DNA from: Corticium candelabrum
Taxonomy: Eukaryota > Porifera > Homoscleromorpha > Homosclerophorida > Plakinidae
Assembly (NCBI RefSeq): GCF_963422355.1
Contig: NC_085105.1
Coordinates: 882,001 to 946,000 of the forward strand
DNA length: 64,000 bases
Reading direction: 5' to 3'
Below are positions 21,354 through 32,757 of this stretch, piece by piece. Made by a program: the position numbers and the translations under genes. The notes under the pieces are model-generated. The model ran no database searches, had not been told where the DNA came from, and saw only the letters and a list, made by a program, of their open reading frames with translations. Each line of letters opens with the position of its first letter. Positions within the stretch are counted from its first letter, which is position 1.

Positions 21354-22214
21354 TCTTTGCGGTACCTAATTGTGAGCAACCGACCAAGACGATTTGAAGC
21401 TGCACTTGAAGATGCAATGACTATTGCCAAAAAGTGAGTGTATATATACGTGCACTCGGCAGGTCAAACGGCATGTCTTCTCTCCCACTGCCATTCCATT
21501 CGTCTCCCCTTACATCACTGCTGCATAGTCGTTACAGAGGGCAATGTAGGCGATTTTCGTTCTAAAAATGATTTGTCTGCACTGAGTAGAACAGGGATAG
21601 GATTTACCTTACCTCCGGAATAGCCACTTCCATTAGATAATAGCCACTTCCATTCCGTCTCCGAGACAACCACGAGTCATCTGACAGCCTCGATATCAAA
21701 GAAGGCTAGACTTAATGATGGATGGCTGTTATTAAGGATTACATCACCTGGAAATGTAACACCGGAATATCTCCGCGACTGTATTTTTGTTTAGGGGCAA
21801 ATGCTTGCGGGCTCCGGCCCGTTCCGGTATCTACGAGGTCGAGATTGTTGCCATCTTTTCACAGGAATGCATGAGAACTGATGTCTAAAAATGAAATTGC
21901 TTGCAAAGATAACCGCAAACTCTGGAGCTGCCTAGAGAATTCAGAGACATCGAGAGAGGTTCCCTCTACTCGCACTGCGGCATCAAAAATTAAAATACTC
22001 GATTAATATTGAAAGTACATGAGCACCGAGTGATCACTATATTTGGGTAGGATGGCTACTAGCTAAAGAATGAGTACGTTTAGATTAAAATGTTTGAGCA
22101 GACTGCACGCGCCATCGCTGTAAGCACCGACATCGCACGTGACCGTCACCGTATATAGCCGGGATACAACCCGGTGGCACGTGCCACGACTTTCATTTCG
22201 CACGAGAGCCGCTC
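21354..22214. promoter_or_regulatory. Divergent L2/R2 intergenic region
   Basis: 861 bp between the L2 and R2 start codons. The plus strand has GTATATAG at about 22151, roughly 60 bp before the R2 start. A short direct repeat of ATAGCCACTTCCATT occurs near 21621-21652. No coding signal. Confidence 0.55.
21441..21449 (-). promoter_or_regulatory. TATA-like box of L2
   Basis: The minus strand reads GTATATATA about 90 bp upstream of the L2 start codon. Confidence 0.55.
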
Positions 22215-24180
22215 ATGGCACCGTCTACTCGACCGGCTCTCTTTCTCCTTCTCTATGCGAGCCTACTAGCATCTTATACAGTCGTTTCTAACACGAAAGT
22301 GGTAGAAGAATGCAAGCACTCATGTAGACTCAATTCAGAGACGGTAAGTCGCATTTCCTAGTGAAACCGGCACGGTCAGGTGTCGATTTGAAATGTGGTA
22401 CGTTCTGTCGTTTGCTAAACAACACCTGAAAGAGTTAGTCTAGTGCGTTTCGATGGCTCTCGCTTTGGGGGAGTATCTCTGCAGGAAACTTTATCTTGTG
22501 CGTACGCTACGCCTGTTGGAGATTGTGTCGGTCGTCATAGGAAACGACCTCACTGTTTGAGTGTTCTTTGATCTTACTAGAATAAAATCGACATCAACGC
22601 CGGATACATCAACTACACCTGCTCAACAAAATGCAGTACGTATAAATAGCAACAAATAATAAAAATAGTAAAAAGTTAGTGTACAAATAGTGGCAATACT
22701 AAATACCATTGCCAACCACCAGTAACTAAGCACACAACGTTAGTACTGTAAATGAATAAATAATTTTAATTTTAGTAATTAAATTAAATTAATTAAATAG
22801 AAATTTTGTTGTCTGCAAATCTAATATAACATATCTGCGTTCTGTAGAATGCTCGGCTATCAGTGCAATTGACTTTTTGTTTGACAACAAAACGAATACC
22901 TTCGGCGCGACTGTATCTTGGGACGTGGTGAAATACCCTTACACAATGAGACCGACGGTCGAATTCGTGGCCAAAGACGTAGAGACAAAGCGGTTATACG
23001 GATTTCGAGAATGCTTTCTTCAAACGCAAGTGCGTCAGTACACTGATTTGCAACGCTGATCGTTTGTGGTTTATTCAGTTTGTGTGCAATACAGATCAAC
23101 TGGTGTACCGCGTTGAGACTGGAGCCCAAAACGTTGTATATCATACGGGTGTGTGACCGAACATCCGTCACCTTTCTTGTTAGTTCTGTTAGTATTTTCT
23201 CTGTTTTCCAGCTTTTGGATTTCTCTGCAGAAGAAACAATTCTTGGTTGTCACGATGTTTCTAGGTCTGTTCACGTCACAACTCCAACTACTCCAACTAC
23301 TAGCGCTAATTTCAGCTCATTTGACGTCAATGCCGGTCGGATTTCACTCCCGACTTCTGTTGCCTATCACAGCCAACCTAATGCAACCGGTTCTAACACG
23401 ACGACGCCAGCCACGATCGTATCAAAACAAACGACCGACATTGCACCTATCAACAAGGAGACATACACAGACAATGTGGTCTCTAGTACTCCTGCCGGTC
23501 ACACGATTGAGATGAACGTACCGGTTGCCGTACCGGTAGGTGCGTCGGTGGGTTCGGTTTTGTTAGCTGTGCTCGTCGTCGTCTACCTATTGCGGCGCAG
23601 CAGAACTCATGAAAAGTCGAGAGCAACGAAAGACAAGAGAAACAAGACTGACGATCTAGAGGCAATCGATATCGCATCCGCAGCGATTGATGTCCCTGCA
23701 GTGTGGCTTAGCCACGCCGTGCAAACTGAAACGGACGAAGCTCCGAAAGGAGCATTCAAGCTAGCTCGTACGTTCCGTCGTCATGGTTATCGTTGTTATT
23801 CATCTCTTCTTTGCAAGACAGAAATCGGAATCAAAGGATTTGGAGAAGTCTACAAACTGATGAACACCGTCGGAAGCATTGTAGTGTGCTGTGATCGAGA
23901 ATATCGACAACAGTGGAACAGACAAGGCTCCAATGTCAAGGACCTAACACAACAGTCATTTTCCCACGAATATCACAACATCATTTCAGAGATAGGAGTG
24001 AACGGCTTTAGGCGACTCGTTGTCGTTCTATTGGGTGATGCTGCTACTCAAGATTGTATCCCAGAAGAATTGCGAGGTACTCATATCTACAAATTTCCGC
24101 ACTCGCAAGACCATTTCAACAGTTTGCTTCACCGTCTACAGAATACCGAGCCCATAGCTCAGCGAGAAAGCGAATTTTGA
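22215..24180 (+). CDS. SEFIR-domain receptor R2 (IL-17-receptor-like)
   Basis: About 468 residues in five exons: 22215-22343, 22581-22635, 22848-23029, 23079-23150 and 23212-24180. Exon 1 encodes a signal peptide and CKHSC. Exon 2 has YINYTCSTKC. Exon 3 has CSAISAIDFLF and GATVSWDVV. Exon 4 has FVCNTDQLVYRVET. The last exon fuses what are two exons in R1 and R3. It encodes a Thr-rich stalk, a transmembrane helix (VPVGASVGSVLLAVLVVVYL) and a SEFIR-like domain from about 23697: VWLSHAVQTETD, GYRCYSSLLCKTEIG, SIVVCCDREYRQQW, LVVVLLGDAATQDCIPE. R3 is its closest relative in the array by eye. The exon 4 donor (GTGTGA) is weak. Confidence 0.78.
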
Positions 24181-25074
24181 ACAATCGGTTACCTCGTTTC
24201 TGCATTCAGTCCTAATTTCCTATGCTAGCTAGAGAAAAAACAGCGCGCGCACACACACACAATTATTTACCATCTTACTGACACATTTCACCTATTACAG
24301 TATTTCTCTAGATAGCTAGAGATGATGGTTCTAAGAGTATTGTACTGATCATATTGTGAGTATTTGAAAAAAGGACATCATGTACTAACATAAACTAATA
24401 AACATAATCGATCTCGCTCACAAAGTTGAGTCATTCTACTATAATGGGAAACAACAAAATGGTTAAAAAAGAAACGCGGCGCGAGACAATGTCTATTGTG
24501 ATCATTGATTGGCGCTACACGGGTCTGGGAGGTCGAGGCTACATCACGTCCCACTACAGTACTGCAATGCAAAAAATGAAGCGGATGAGGGGAAAACAAG
24601 AAGACAACTTGTGCAAGCCACCAAAATACAAAAGTAACGTTCTGTGACTACTCGCATGTAACTCGATATACTTCCGAGACGACCACGGTACATGTCCGGT
24701 AGTGTTCTGGGGACGCGAGGAACAGTACCGTACCTAGATATTAGGATATCTACTGCATATGACTCTCATTTAACACGGTATCGTACTTTTTACTCGTCCT
24801 TTCTGTGTCAGTTGCTGCCAAATATTTGAGAAACACGAGATTAGCAAAGTAACAACATGTGACACGTGCATCTGGTGCATAAATTGCACAACGTGAAATT
24901 TGTCTGCATTCTATAATACATATTTCTCATTAAAAAAACCTTTGACGTAAAATAGAAACAGTACATTCATCTAGCTACTACAACACCCAATCATTCTAAA
25001 CTACTTGACAGAGTTACTCCGGTTTCTAATCCTCACTAAAAAGATTTCCCCTCTTCAATTCAGATTGAATACGG
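24181..25074. other. Convergent R2/L3 spacer
   Basis: 894 bp with no convincing gene. It has a short CGCA/CACA-rich tract near 24243-24262 and AT-rich sequence. Small open frames at 24426-24647 (both strands) resemble nothing I know. Confidence 0.6.
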
Positions 25075-25698
25075 CTATAGCACACACACATACCCAACTA
25101 CAGCCGTCACCGTCTCGAGCCTGTACCTGTGCTGTCCCACGTTCGAGTCACACCCGAGGTCATACATAACCTTCAGCTCGTGATTAATCGGTTCACACAA
25201 ACCTCCAACCTCCTTCGCTTTACACGCAGTATCGTTCGTTAGGATTGCATTCCAGTAAGTCGACGGAATTTGTCTTGAGTTTGCAGAGCAGACGACTTCA
25301 TACTCACAAAGAGACTTGTACCCTCTATTGATGTTGAACTTGGTCGACAGCATGTATGATACTTCACCCACTTTACATGTTTCTTTAGATCGTGAATGAG
25401 GAGCCGGACCAGCCAATCCGAAGTAGAATGAATTACAATCGTAGGTATGATTTAGCGGACACGAATCGTCACTACGATCCAAATAGCATCCATCTTCCTG
25501 CAACCACTGAGGTCTGTGGCATTGTCGCTTAGTAGGAATGGCACCATGCCTAGAGACACGCCGGAAATATGCGAAGCTCGCCTGATTGGTAAGTAGCACA
25601 GACGCACAAGCTAATATGCTCAAAATCTATAGCACACAGCTGCAGTTAAGCTTCAAAACTAATCACCACTGCCATTAGCTATGAACCTTGACAGTCAT
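25075..25698 (-). CDS. IL-17-like secreted cytokine L3 (class A)
   Basis: About 187 residues. Exon 1 (25687-25698) encodes MTVK before GTTCAT, a poor donor. Exon 2 (25075-25626) follows CTATAG and continues ILSILACASVLLTNQASFA, giving a strong signal peptide. The mature part has RQCHRPQW, YDCNSFYFGLAGP, CEYEVVC, IPSTYWNAIL, NHELKVMYDLGCD, VGQHRYR and a terminal GYVC. It shares more with L2 than with L1 or L4. It is paired with receptor R3 across a large 2.1 kb gap. Confidence 0.72.
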
Positions 25699-25793
25699 CT
25701 TCTGCTCGACTAAAATCACACTTGAAGTAAACTGATTCGAAGCTTGTAGATTTGCCAGATGGAATGGCTGTTGCTGCTACCCATTTTTATACG

Positions 25794-25801
25794 CCATGGA
25801 C
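25794..25801 (-). promoter_or_regulatory. TATA-like box of L3
   Basis: The minus strand reads TATAAAAA about 96 bp upstream of the L3 start. Confidence 0.6.
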
Positions 25802-26841
25802 GGTCCCCTCATATTCCCGGCCCACCTTCTCCAATTTCCGAAATTTTCAGTTTGTTGTAATAGTTTTACTCGAATCACCTTATCTGGTGTGAAATGCTGA
25901 CTAAACGTCCAGAATGGTCTATTTTACCCGAACACCACGTTCTATTTCAATCGTTAATCTATCAAAAATAGGGACAAAAATAATCTCCAGTTCATATATG
26001 GTAGAGAGCTAGAACTGATGTATAATATTGAGTTTATATATATGGCAAGCAGGTAAAACTGAAGCATTGTGTATCTCTTGTTTTCCACATCATTGTTTCC
26101 AAAAAAAGTCCATTAACACATGACGCTTCAGCCAAAAGTCATTTTCATAGAGACGACAGAGATAAAGTCTACCGTGTGTCTGTATGAGGTTCACTTGCAG
26201 TATCACTGTATAGTGAACTTTGAGTCATATTTTAGAACACTTGTCTTGAAAACGAACTGGAACGCTTCCAGGGCAGTCCAATTAGCTGAATCTTTCTTCA
26301 TGCGGTACACTGCTGGTTTCCTTTCTGTTTCGCAAATCTTCCTTTATTCTATAATTGCATCAGATCTTTATAGGTGACTGTCAAAGTGAATGCTGTCTGT
26401 ACGATCACTGCAAATAGTCTGGGTTTACAATTTTACAAGTACATAGCAATCAACAAATATGGCTGACTAGACAGTACAACAAAAGGTTTGTGACAGATGT
26501 AGAGCACACCTGGCACTTGTCCAGTGGCTAGCAGATTGTAAACTGCATGTTGTTAAACTAATCTGCAAGAAGGGCTGTGGCTTGATCGTCCTAACTTTGC
26601 ACTCAATTTGTTGCTACACAAGAACTGTAACGCATAAGTCACCGAGGCTTTCCAGATTTACTAGAGTAAGTAACAATAAGGTACCATAGAGGTACTGTAG
26701 GGTTACCTTGGTTGATTAAGTTAGTTTGCATGGATACCAATTAATTTAATACAATGGTAGAGTTTATGCCACAGTTCATTTGCGTAATTTGTCAGAATGA
26801 CGCGAGCTGTTTACTCTATCGTTGACAAGCTACACCCAAAT

Positions 26842-27260
26842 ACATAGGCGTAGATACCATGGGAACAAAGGGGGCCACAACCCCAATAATTTTCCTGCCT
26901 CACTGCATTACTCTCAAATGCAATAAAGAATAATTCAAAACACCCAATGTCTGCACCATTTACAATTACTACAACTCTACTACCTAAGGTCCAATAGTAT
27001 TCTTCAGTCGTGTAATGGTGGTGAAAAATTAACATACGAGGCTTGAGTTTAATATCGCTATTGTACACTCTTTCTCAATCCAACATTCCTAGAAAGACCT
27101 GTACTGGCCGCGTCCACAGATGGTGGACAGCACAATCAACTTAAACGAAACCTTGAAGGCCACGCCCCTATAGGTGTGGCCTTTGAGACAGACAAGTCTC
27201 CTAGATGTTAAGCCCCAGCAGCCGGAATCATCAATATTGTAGGTCTAGCTATGCCACTGC
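26842..27260. mobile_element. Non-autonomous DNA-transposon-like remnant
   Basis: One end reads TAGGCGTAGATACCATGGG and the other, on the opposite strand, CAGTGGCATAGCTAG. They are imperfect inverted ends of the CAGTGGC-TAGC type common in hAT-like MITEs. The inside has GGGGGCCACAACCCC and GGCCACGCCCC stretches. The target duplication is not clear. A related piece lies in the R4 intron at about 34276-34320. Confidence 0.4.
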
Positions 27261-27812
27261 TTGACTTACATGATGGTTAGCTGCAACATATCCAAACTAA
27301 CTATTAAATACATTCAAGTCGAGCGCTGTTGCTCTGTCTAGTTGTCTATATTAACGACTGCTTCTAAATTCACAAATCAAGATTTCACGAGGATATCAGA
27401 ATATACCACAAACTTGTACAAACCACCAAGATAGCCGTGTACAGTGTACTGCACGGTAATTATGCCAATTTTCACGTGACAGTACATTCCGGAAAGCGTT
27501 GGTGTATCCCCATGAGATAGCACGCAAATTTAGGAAACGGCCATATATAGCAGTAGATACGTAGAGACGTGTTGCATCTACATAATTGCAATAATTAATT
27601 ACGTGTTTCATAAGGTAATGTCTAACACCATACACCATAGTGCACAAGTCTCAGGAGTACTGACTGTTTGACTCATCTACGCGCTCAGAAACGAATGGAA
27701 AAACTCTGACTGTACGAGATGACGAAATTGTTGTTGATAAACAAACGCATGCAATTATCCTTCAACAAACGGAACTCACGTGTGACAGACAACTGGTCGC
27801 ATTTGTGGTAAG

Positions 27813-30022
27813 ATGAAGAAAGCAGCCGTTCACGTTTTCGTAGCTCTCGCTACTTACTTTGTTTTCCACTGTCATGGCAGTCAAATCGATATCATTAGCC
27901 AATGCGCTAGCAACTGTTCACATAGTAGGGTGAGTATGCCAAGAATGTACAAAGTAGCTTAATCGATATAAAATGACACTGCAACAGTGCTGCAGAATCT
28001 CTAGTCCATACACAAATGCATTCGAAGACTTGTTCGAATATGCACTTGCAATAGCTGTGATACCTACTAACTAACACTACTACTACTACTACTACAGTAT
28101 GGTTTTCGTCACTACACTTGATACAAAATCAGCAGGAAAACATAAATATGATTGTTTGTGATCTACAGGAGAGCGACAATGTCTTCACCTATAGATGTAC
28201 AACTCTTTGTGGTATGCATCTTCTTACTGTATTAATAATATTAATAATTTTTACCTACTGCGTTTCTGTGCCTTTTCAGCTTGCTCGTTCATTAACATGG
28301 TGAAAGTTGAACTAGATAAAACGAGTCATTCATGGAATGTGTCCGTGTCTTGGATATCTAAAAACATGACATTTCACCCATCTGTCTATCTTTGTCGACC
28401 AGGTCAACGTGTTGGTCAGAGCAAGTCGTGTGTTCCTGATGTCAAGGTAATTCCTAATCAACTCAATAGCACGGAAAGACCAGACACTCAGTACTATTGA
28501 CAAACAAAATGAAATCGACACAATTTGACTATACTAGACTCTACACCTTGTGCTGAACAGAAAGAGAACAAACTATAAGGCTTGCCAGAACTTAAAGGGT
28601 ATTCCAGTTGTAATAACAACATTTCAATAACATTATATTACAAGTAAGGGTTGACTTGGACAATACAAATTTCATTCAATACTCTTGATTGATAAACACT
28701 TCAAGAAATTCCCAATTTGTGGCATATCGTCTGTAATATCAAACACGATACCATACATGAAGCTACTCCTAACAAAGTTGGTCTTTTCATTATTGTTAAA
28801 TTGTGTTTAGACAACGCTGTGTACTTTTGAATCAATACAGGCCAACTCTACCTACAACCTCTTTGTGAGTTGATGAGTATTGTTTATTGAACCTAGTTGA
28901 AATGAATAACACATAATATGCTTTTGACTTTCAGCTTCGACCTGTACCTAAATGCTGGGGGAGATCAAACAAAGTTCAAATAAAAACCAGTACAGGTCAG
29001 TCTTCATACAGTCTCTTATCAGTGACCCTGTCTCAAACTAAATAATATATCTAGTAGAGCTCTTATTACCAACAAAGCCATTTGTGCATATGGCAACCCT
29101 GGCAATCAAAGAAGATCCTAATAGCACAACAGTGACAGCTGATGAAAGAACGTTTGACAGTGACATAAGTTCTACCATTCATTCTCAAGCCTTGCACACC
29201 CAAGTGCCATCATCTGGTGTAACCACAGCCATAATCATCAGCACAAGTGTTGGTTTAGCTGCTATTCTTGTTGCTCTCTCAATAATTTCCTTCATGAAAA
29301 GAGATAAATCAGCAATCAAAAGACCACGACCACAACCATCCAGCAATGAACCACTAACTACTAGACTCAATACTTCCAAATTCTGGATTAGTCATGCTGT
29401 CAATGACTCCATCGAAAGAACACCAGTCGATCAAGTTGATGACCTACAAAATGCCTTAACAAGGGAAGGCTACCAATGTCTGTCATCATTGTCATGTGAC
29501 ATGGAGATACACCAAACAGGATTTCAAGCAATCCATAATCTGATGAACTCCGTTAGCAAGATAGTAGTATGCTGTGACAAAAGATATATCCAACATTGGC
29601 GTCATAACAGTCGCTGTAAAATGGGAGGTACTGACAGCAAAAATCAACCTGAAGATGCAGCACTTCTACATGAACACATCAATATTAAAACTCAAGTGTC
29701 CAAAAGTGCCTACAAACGACTGGTCGTAGTTCTTTTAGGAGATGCCAACTGGAACTGCATTCCAGCCTGTTTGCAAGGTCTACCGGTACCATACTGCAGG
29801 TTTCCAGATGTAGACCATGGACATGGCACTCCCCACACCAATATTCACACCAAGCATGGAATATTACACAATTTTCCAGATCTCATCAAGCAACTCAAGG
29901 ATGAAGATACTGAGCCTAGTCAGCCATCCTGCTCACATGATTCAACTCATACAACTACAAACAATGACCATAAAACTAGCAGAGATAATCTCTTGAGTGA
30001 AGCAAAATCTATTCCGGTATAG
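27813..30022 (+). CDS. SEFIR-domain receptor R3 (IL-17-receptor-like)
   Basis: About 468 residues in six exons: 27813-27929, 28169-28211, 28280-28446, 28811-28864, 28935-28995 and 29058-30022, with the same phase series as R1. Exon 1 is a signal peptide then CASNCSHSR. Exon 2 has FTYRCTTLC. Exon 3 has WNVSVSWISKN. Exon 4 has TTLCTFES. Exon 5 has LRPVPKCWGRS. The last exon has a stalk, a transmembrane helix (TTAIIISTSVGLAAILVALS) and a SEFIR-like domain: FWISHAVNDSIE, CLSSLSCDMEIHQTGF, KIVVCCDKRYIQHW, LVVVLLGDANWNCIP. A His/Thr-rich tail follows. It is the R2-like member of the array. Confidence 0.8.
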
Positions 30023-31057
30023 TTTCATAACCGGCAGTTAACTAAATTTTCAAGTACGTTGACAGTGACTACAAACAATCACAGACAGAAATGCAGAATG
30101 ACTTGTAAAGCCGTGCAGCATAGCAATTCTTGTTGGATTCATACATTTTAGTAACACTTAACAAAGCAATCACTCAGTAAAGAAGTACACTTTTTGGCAA
30201 AGACACTTGTTCTGCTGCTATCTATGCATTTGTAATAGTGACAATGTATGCGCATACTTGCTACTACAGTAGCTTCTCTTAATTAATTAGTAAGTTAAGG
30301 TACACAATGCATACACTGTCTACTTTGATCCAGTTACTCTGTCTTCTAGCTTACTAAACCTAGGTGTGCTTACTGTACCTCTTAATTTCCACTAGGCTCC
30401 CAAACCAGCAAGTTCATAATAGATGCGAGAACGTACTACACCTACAACAGCAACATTTAGAATTTTTAGTAAAATTCACACTCAATACAATTTTGCAAAA
30501 CACAAGTTCGCGTCTGGTTGCCTAATTAGTACAAGTTCATAGAGTAGGGCGTTAGCCCCATCAATTCCGGGTTTCGGGTTGTAGCTTTTAAGACCCATAT
30601 ATTAACAATGGCTACATGTACTCCCAAATATGGTTCTGTTGTGGGTGGTGTCTTCATGTTGTAAAATTTAAATTTTTAGTTCCGATTAGACTAAACACGA
30701 TCTGAACAAGTAATGCACTGTATACTTGGTAGGAGCAAGCAAGTAGGATAGCGTTTTCGGTAAACTTGCAGCTGAAAAACCTTTCATTCCCCCCAAGTTA
30801 AATTGAAACGACGGCTAAACTTTCAAATAAATTTGCAATTATTAGCATGTTAATTCTGTTTGTTCAAATACAAGTTATCATGTACAATCTCATCTCAAAA
30901 TATATCTCTATAACTGTTCTCGCACTCTATAGACTTAACTTAACTTTTAATTGCTCACACAGTGAACAGATGCCAAATACAAATTTCATGCTACAATTCT
31001 AAAAAGTAAATAATTTCTCTCTGTTACTTGACACAACATATTGTGACCAATTGACTT
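30023..31057. other. Convergent R3/L4 spacer
   Basis: 1035 bp of AT-rich sequence between two convergent genes. No exon, tRNA or clear repeat found. Confidence 0.6.
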
Positions 31058-31660
31058 CTAGTGGGTGCAAGTGTAACCCTGAATCACACTTATAGTCTCC
31101 ACCTTGTATCGTTTTTGACCAACATTTTCATCACAACCCTGACTGACAAGGAAAGGAATCGCAACCCTGACCGTTGAGCACTTATGTCTGAATGTTGTAT
31201 TACATGTGCCACCCTCCAGCTTTTCGGCTTCCCAGTATGTCGAAGGAATCACATCACGTGTGTGTTTTTTGCAGACATATCGAAAAGCACAGGTTGTACT
31301 TTTATGGTCAGTTGATTGAAAACCACGTAAGATGTCGCCTTCTTTACAAACACTTGTCAATGCATTCATACTTTGGTCTCCAGGACCCTCCATAGCAACG
31401 TAAATAGAGTTACAGTCATATTGAGGATGAGTACGGCAAGAATCATTTCCTCCATTGGCTCGTAACTGATGAGCAGCTGCAGATAGCTTGCATTTTGGTT
31501 CTGTAAACCATCTGGGACGATAGCAACGTCTGTCTTCTAATCCACCGAAAGGTTGAAACGATTTTTGTGTCGAGCTCCTTTTGCGTGTTGCTGTAGGTTT
31601 AGCCATACAGATAGCCGAGAGCCAAAAAATTCCATAAACTAGTTGCCCATACAATTTCAT
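31058..31660 (-). CDS. IL-17-like secreted cytokine L4 (class A)
   Basis: 200 residues from ATG 31660. The leader MKLYGQLVYGIFWLSAICMA is a signal peptide. A GTGTAG directly before the ATG suggests an intron just upstream in the 5' UTR, in place of the short coding exon seen in its relatives. The mature part has RRCYRPRWF, YDCNSIYVAMEGP, CAFRYVC, IPSTYWEAEKL, GCDENVGQKRYK and a terminal GYTC. By eye it is most like L1 (aromatic-YVC, WEAE). A basic stretch TRKRSSTQK follows the leader and could be a propeptide cleavage zone. It is head to head with R4. Confidence 0.75.
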   Translation of the reverse strand: MKLYGQLVYGIFWLSAICMAKPTATRKRSSTQKSFQPFGGLEDRRCYRPRWFTEPKCKLSAAAHQLRANGGNDSCRTHPQYDCNSIYVAMEGPGDQSMNALTSVCKEGDILRGFQSTDHKSTTCAFRYVCKKHTRDVIPSTYWEAEKLEGGTCNTTFRHKCSTVRVAIPFLVSQGCDENVGQKRYKVETISVIQGYTCTH

Positions 31661-32757
31661 CTACACGAGACAAAGAAACAATAGTATGTCGATCTTCGAA
31701 CTTCAACAGATCAGCTATAAATGTTTACTTTATTACTCCTGTCGATCTCCAACGTTCAATCTAGGAATCTCTGACTTTGGACAACTCAACACCAACTGAC
31801 CAACAACAGCATAGTCGATGCTGTTTTATAGCAGTTCATGTGTTCAGAAACCGCCAGCCTCCCCAGGAAAGTCTAGCCTACGCAGACACTGAAATTGCTT
31901 CACTGGCCAAGTTTAGAGGGATTTCCAATCACTGAGAATGAATTAACTAGAGACACAACTCAGCCCGCTCCTCCCCACTTGTAAACTCTTATTATGGTTT
32001 CCCCGTTCCGCTCCCCACCAACCGGAAGAACGACCTCGCGGTCGATCTACCATTGTTGCAAAGGTGTTTCTATCTACTTACCCAATGAAGGAAAGAAAGC
32101 AGGAAACGTCATCACCGTGCAATTCAGCGCACGTTTGGAACTCACGTCCTGTCGCGTGCCCAACCTCCTCAACCTCTAGACGCAGTAAGTAATCTTTCCC
32201 TGTTTCTTGCAACTCGTTTCTCGCGCTAGGTGGAAAGGCGAATGTCCGGTGTACGTTGCGTCTGCATTTGCACATCTCTCTTTACATACGGAACATCGTT
32301 CTGCTAACAATTGTTAGGAAGCTATTTGTGGAAGGTCGAGATGAAACTTGTTCTCATGGCACACATTCCGCTGTCTGCAACGCGTCAGATTTCAAATCCA
32401 CGCCCACTTCGTTTGTTGAGCTGTGATGTCGTTGGGTGTGTTTGTATCTCGATGCATTCTAGCTAGTTTACACACACAAAAATAGTCAAGTCCAGAGGGT
32501 CGAGTCGATGCTGCACTATGAAGTACCCTATAGCTAATCCTCCACGTCACCTCATTTCGATCGCACGTTGATCGATCGAATCCACTGATCCAGTACAGAT
32601 TCGCAAACTACGACACGGTGTTTCAATGAGCGTCCAAAAGAGCATATCCCTCTAGCTAGAGTAGACACCCGTGTTCGGCAATTGTGACTGTTTGCACAAG
32701 ATCTCCGTCACTAATTTGATTTGTATCGTACACTACGGCACGTGAGTTCTCACGCAA
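31661..32757. promoter_or_regulatory. Divergent L4/R4 intergenic region
   Basis: 1097 bp between the L4 and R4 starts. No TATA box is seen close to R4. Small open frames near 31994-32275 show no family resemblance. Confidence 0.55.
31823..31830 (-). promoter_or_regulatory. TATA-like box of L4
   Basis: The minus strand reads TATAAAAC about 165 bp upstream of the L4 ATG. The greater distance than in its paralogues fits an intron in the 5' UTR. Confidence 0.5.

Larger units (their letters stand above)
25699..27812. promoter_or_regulatory. Divergent L3/R3 intergenic region, enlarged by a repeat
   Basis: 2.1 kb between the L3 and R3 start codons, two to three times longer than in most other pairs. 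Part of the excess is a transposon-like remnant at about 26842-27260. TATATAG near 27545 lies too far from R3 to be its core promoter. No coding exons recognised. Confidence 0.55.
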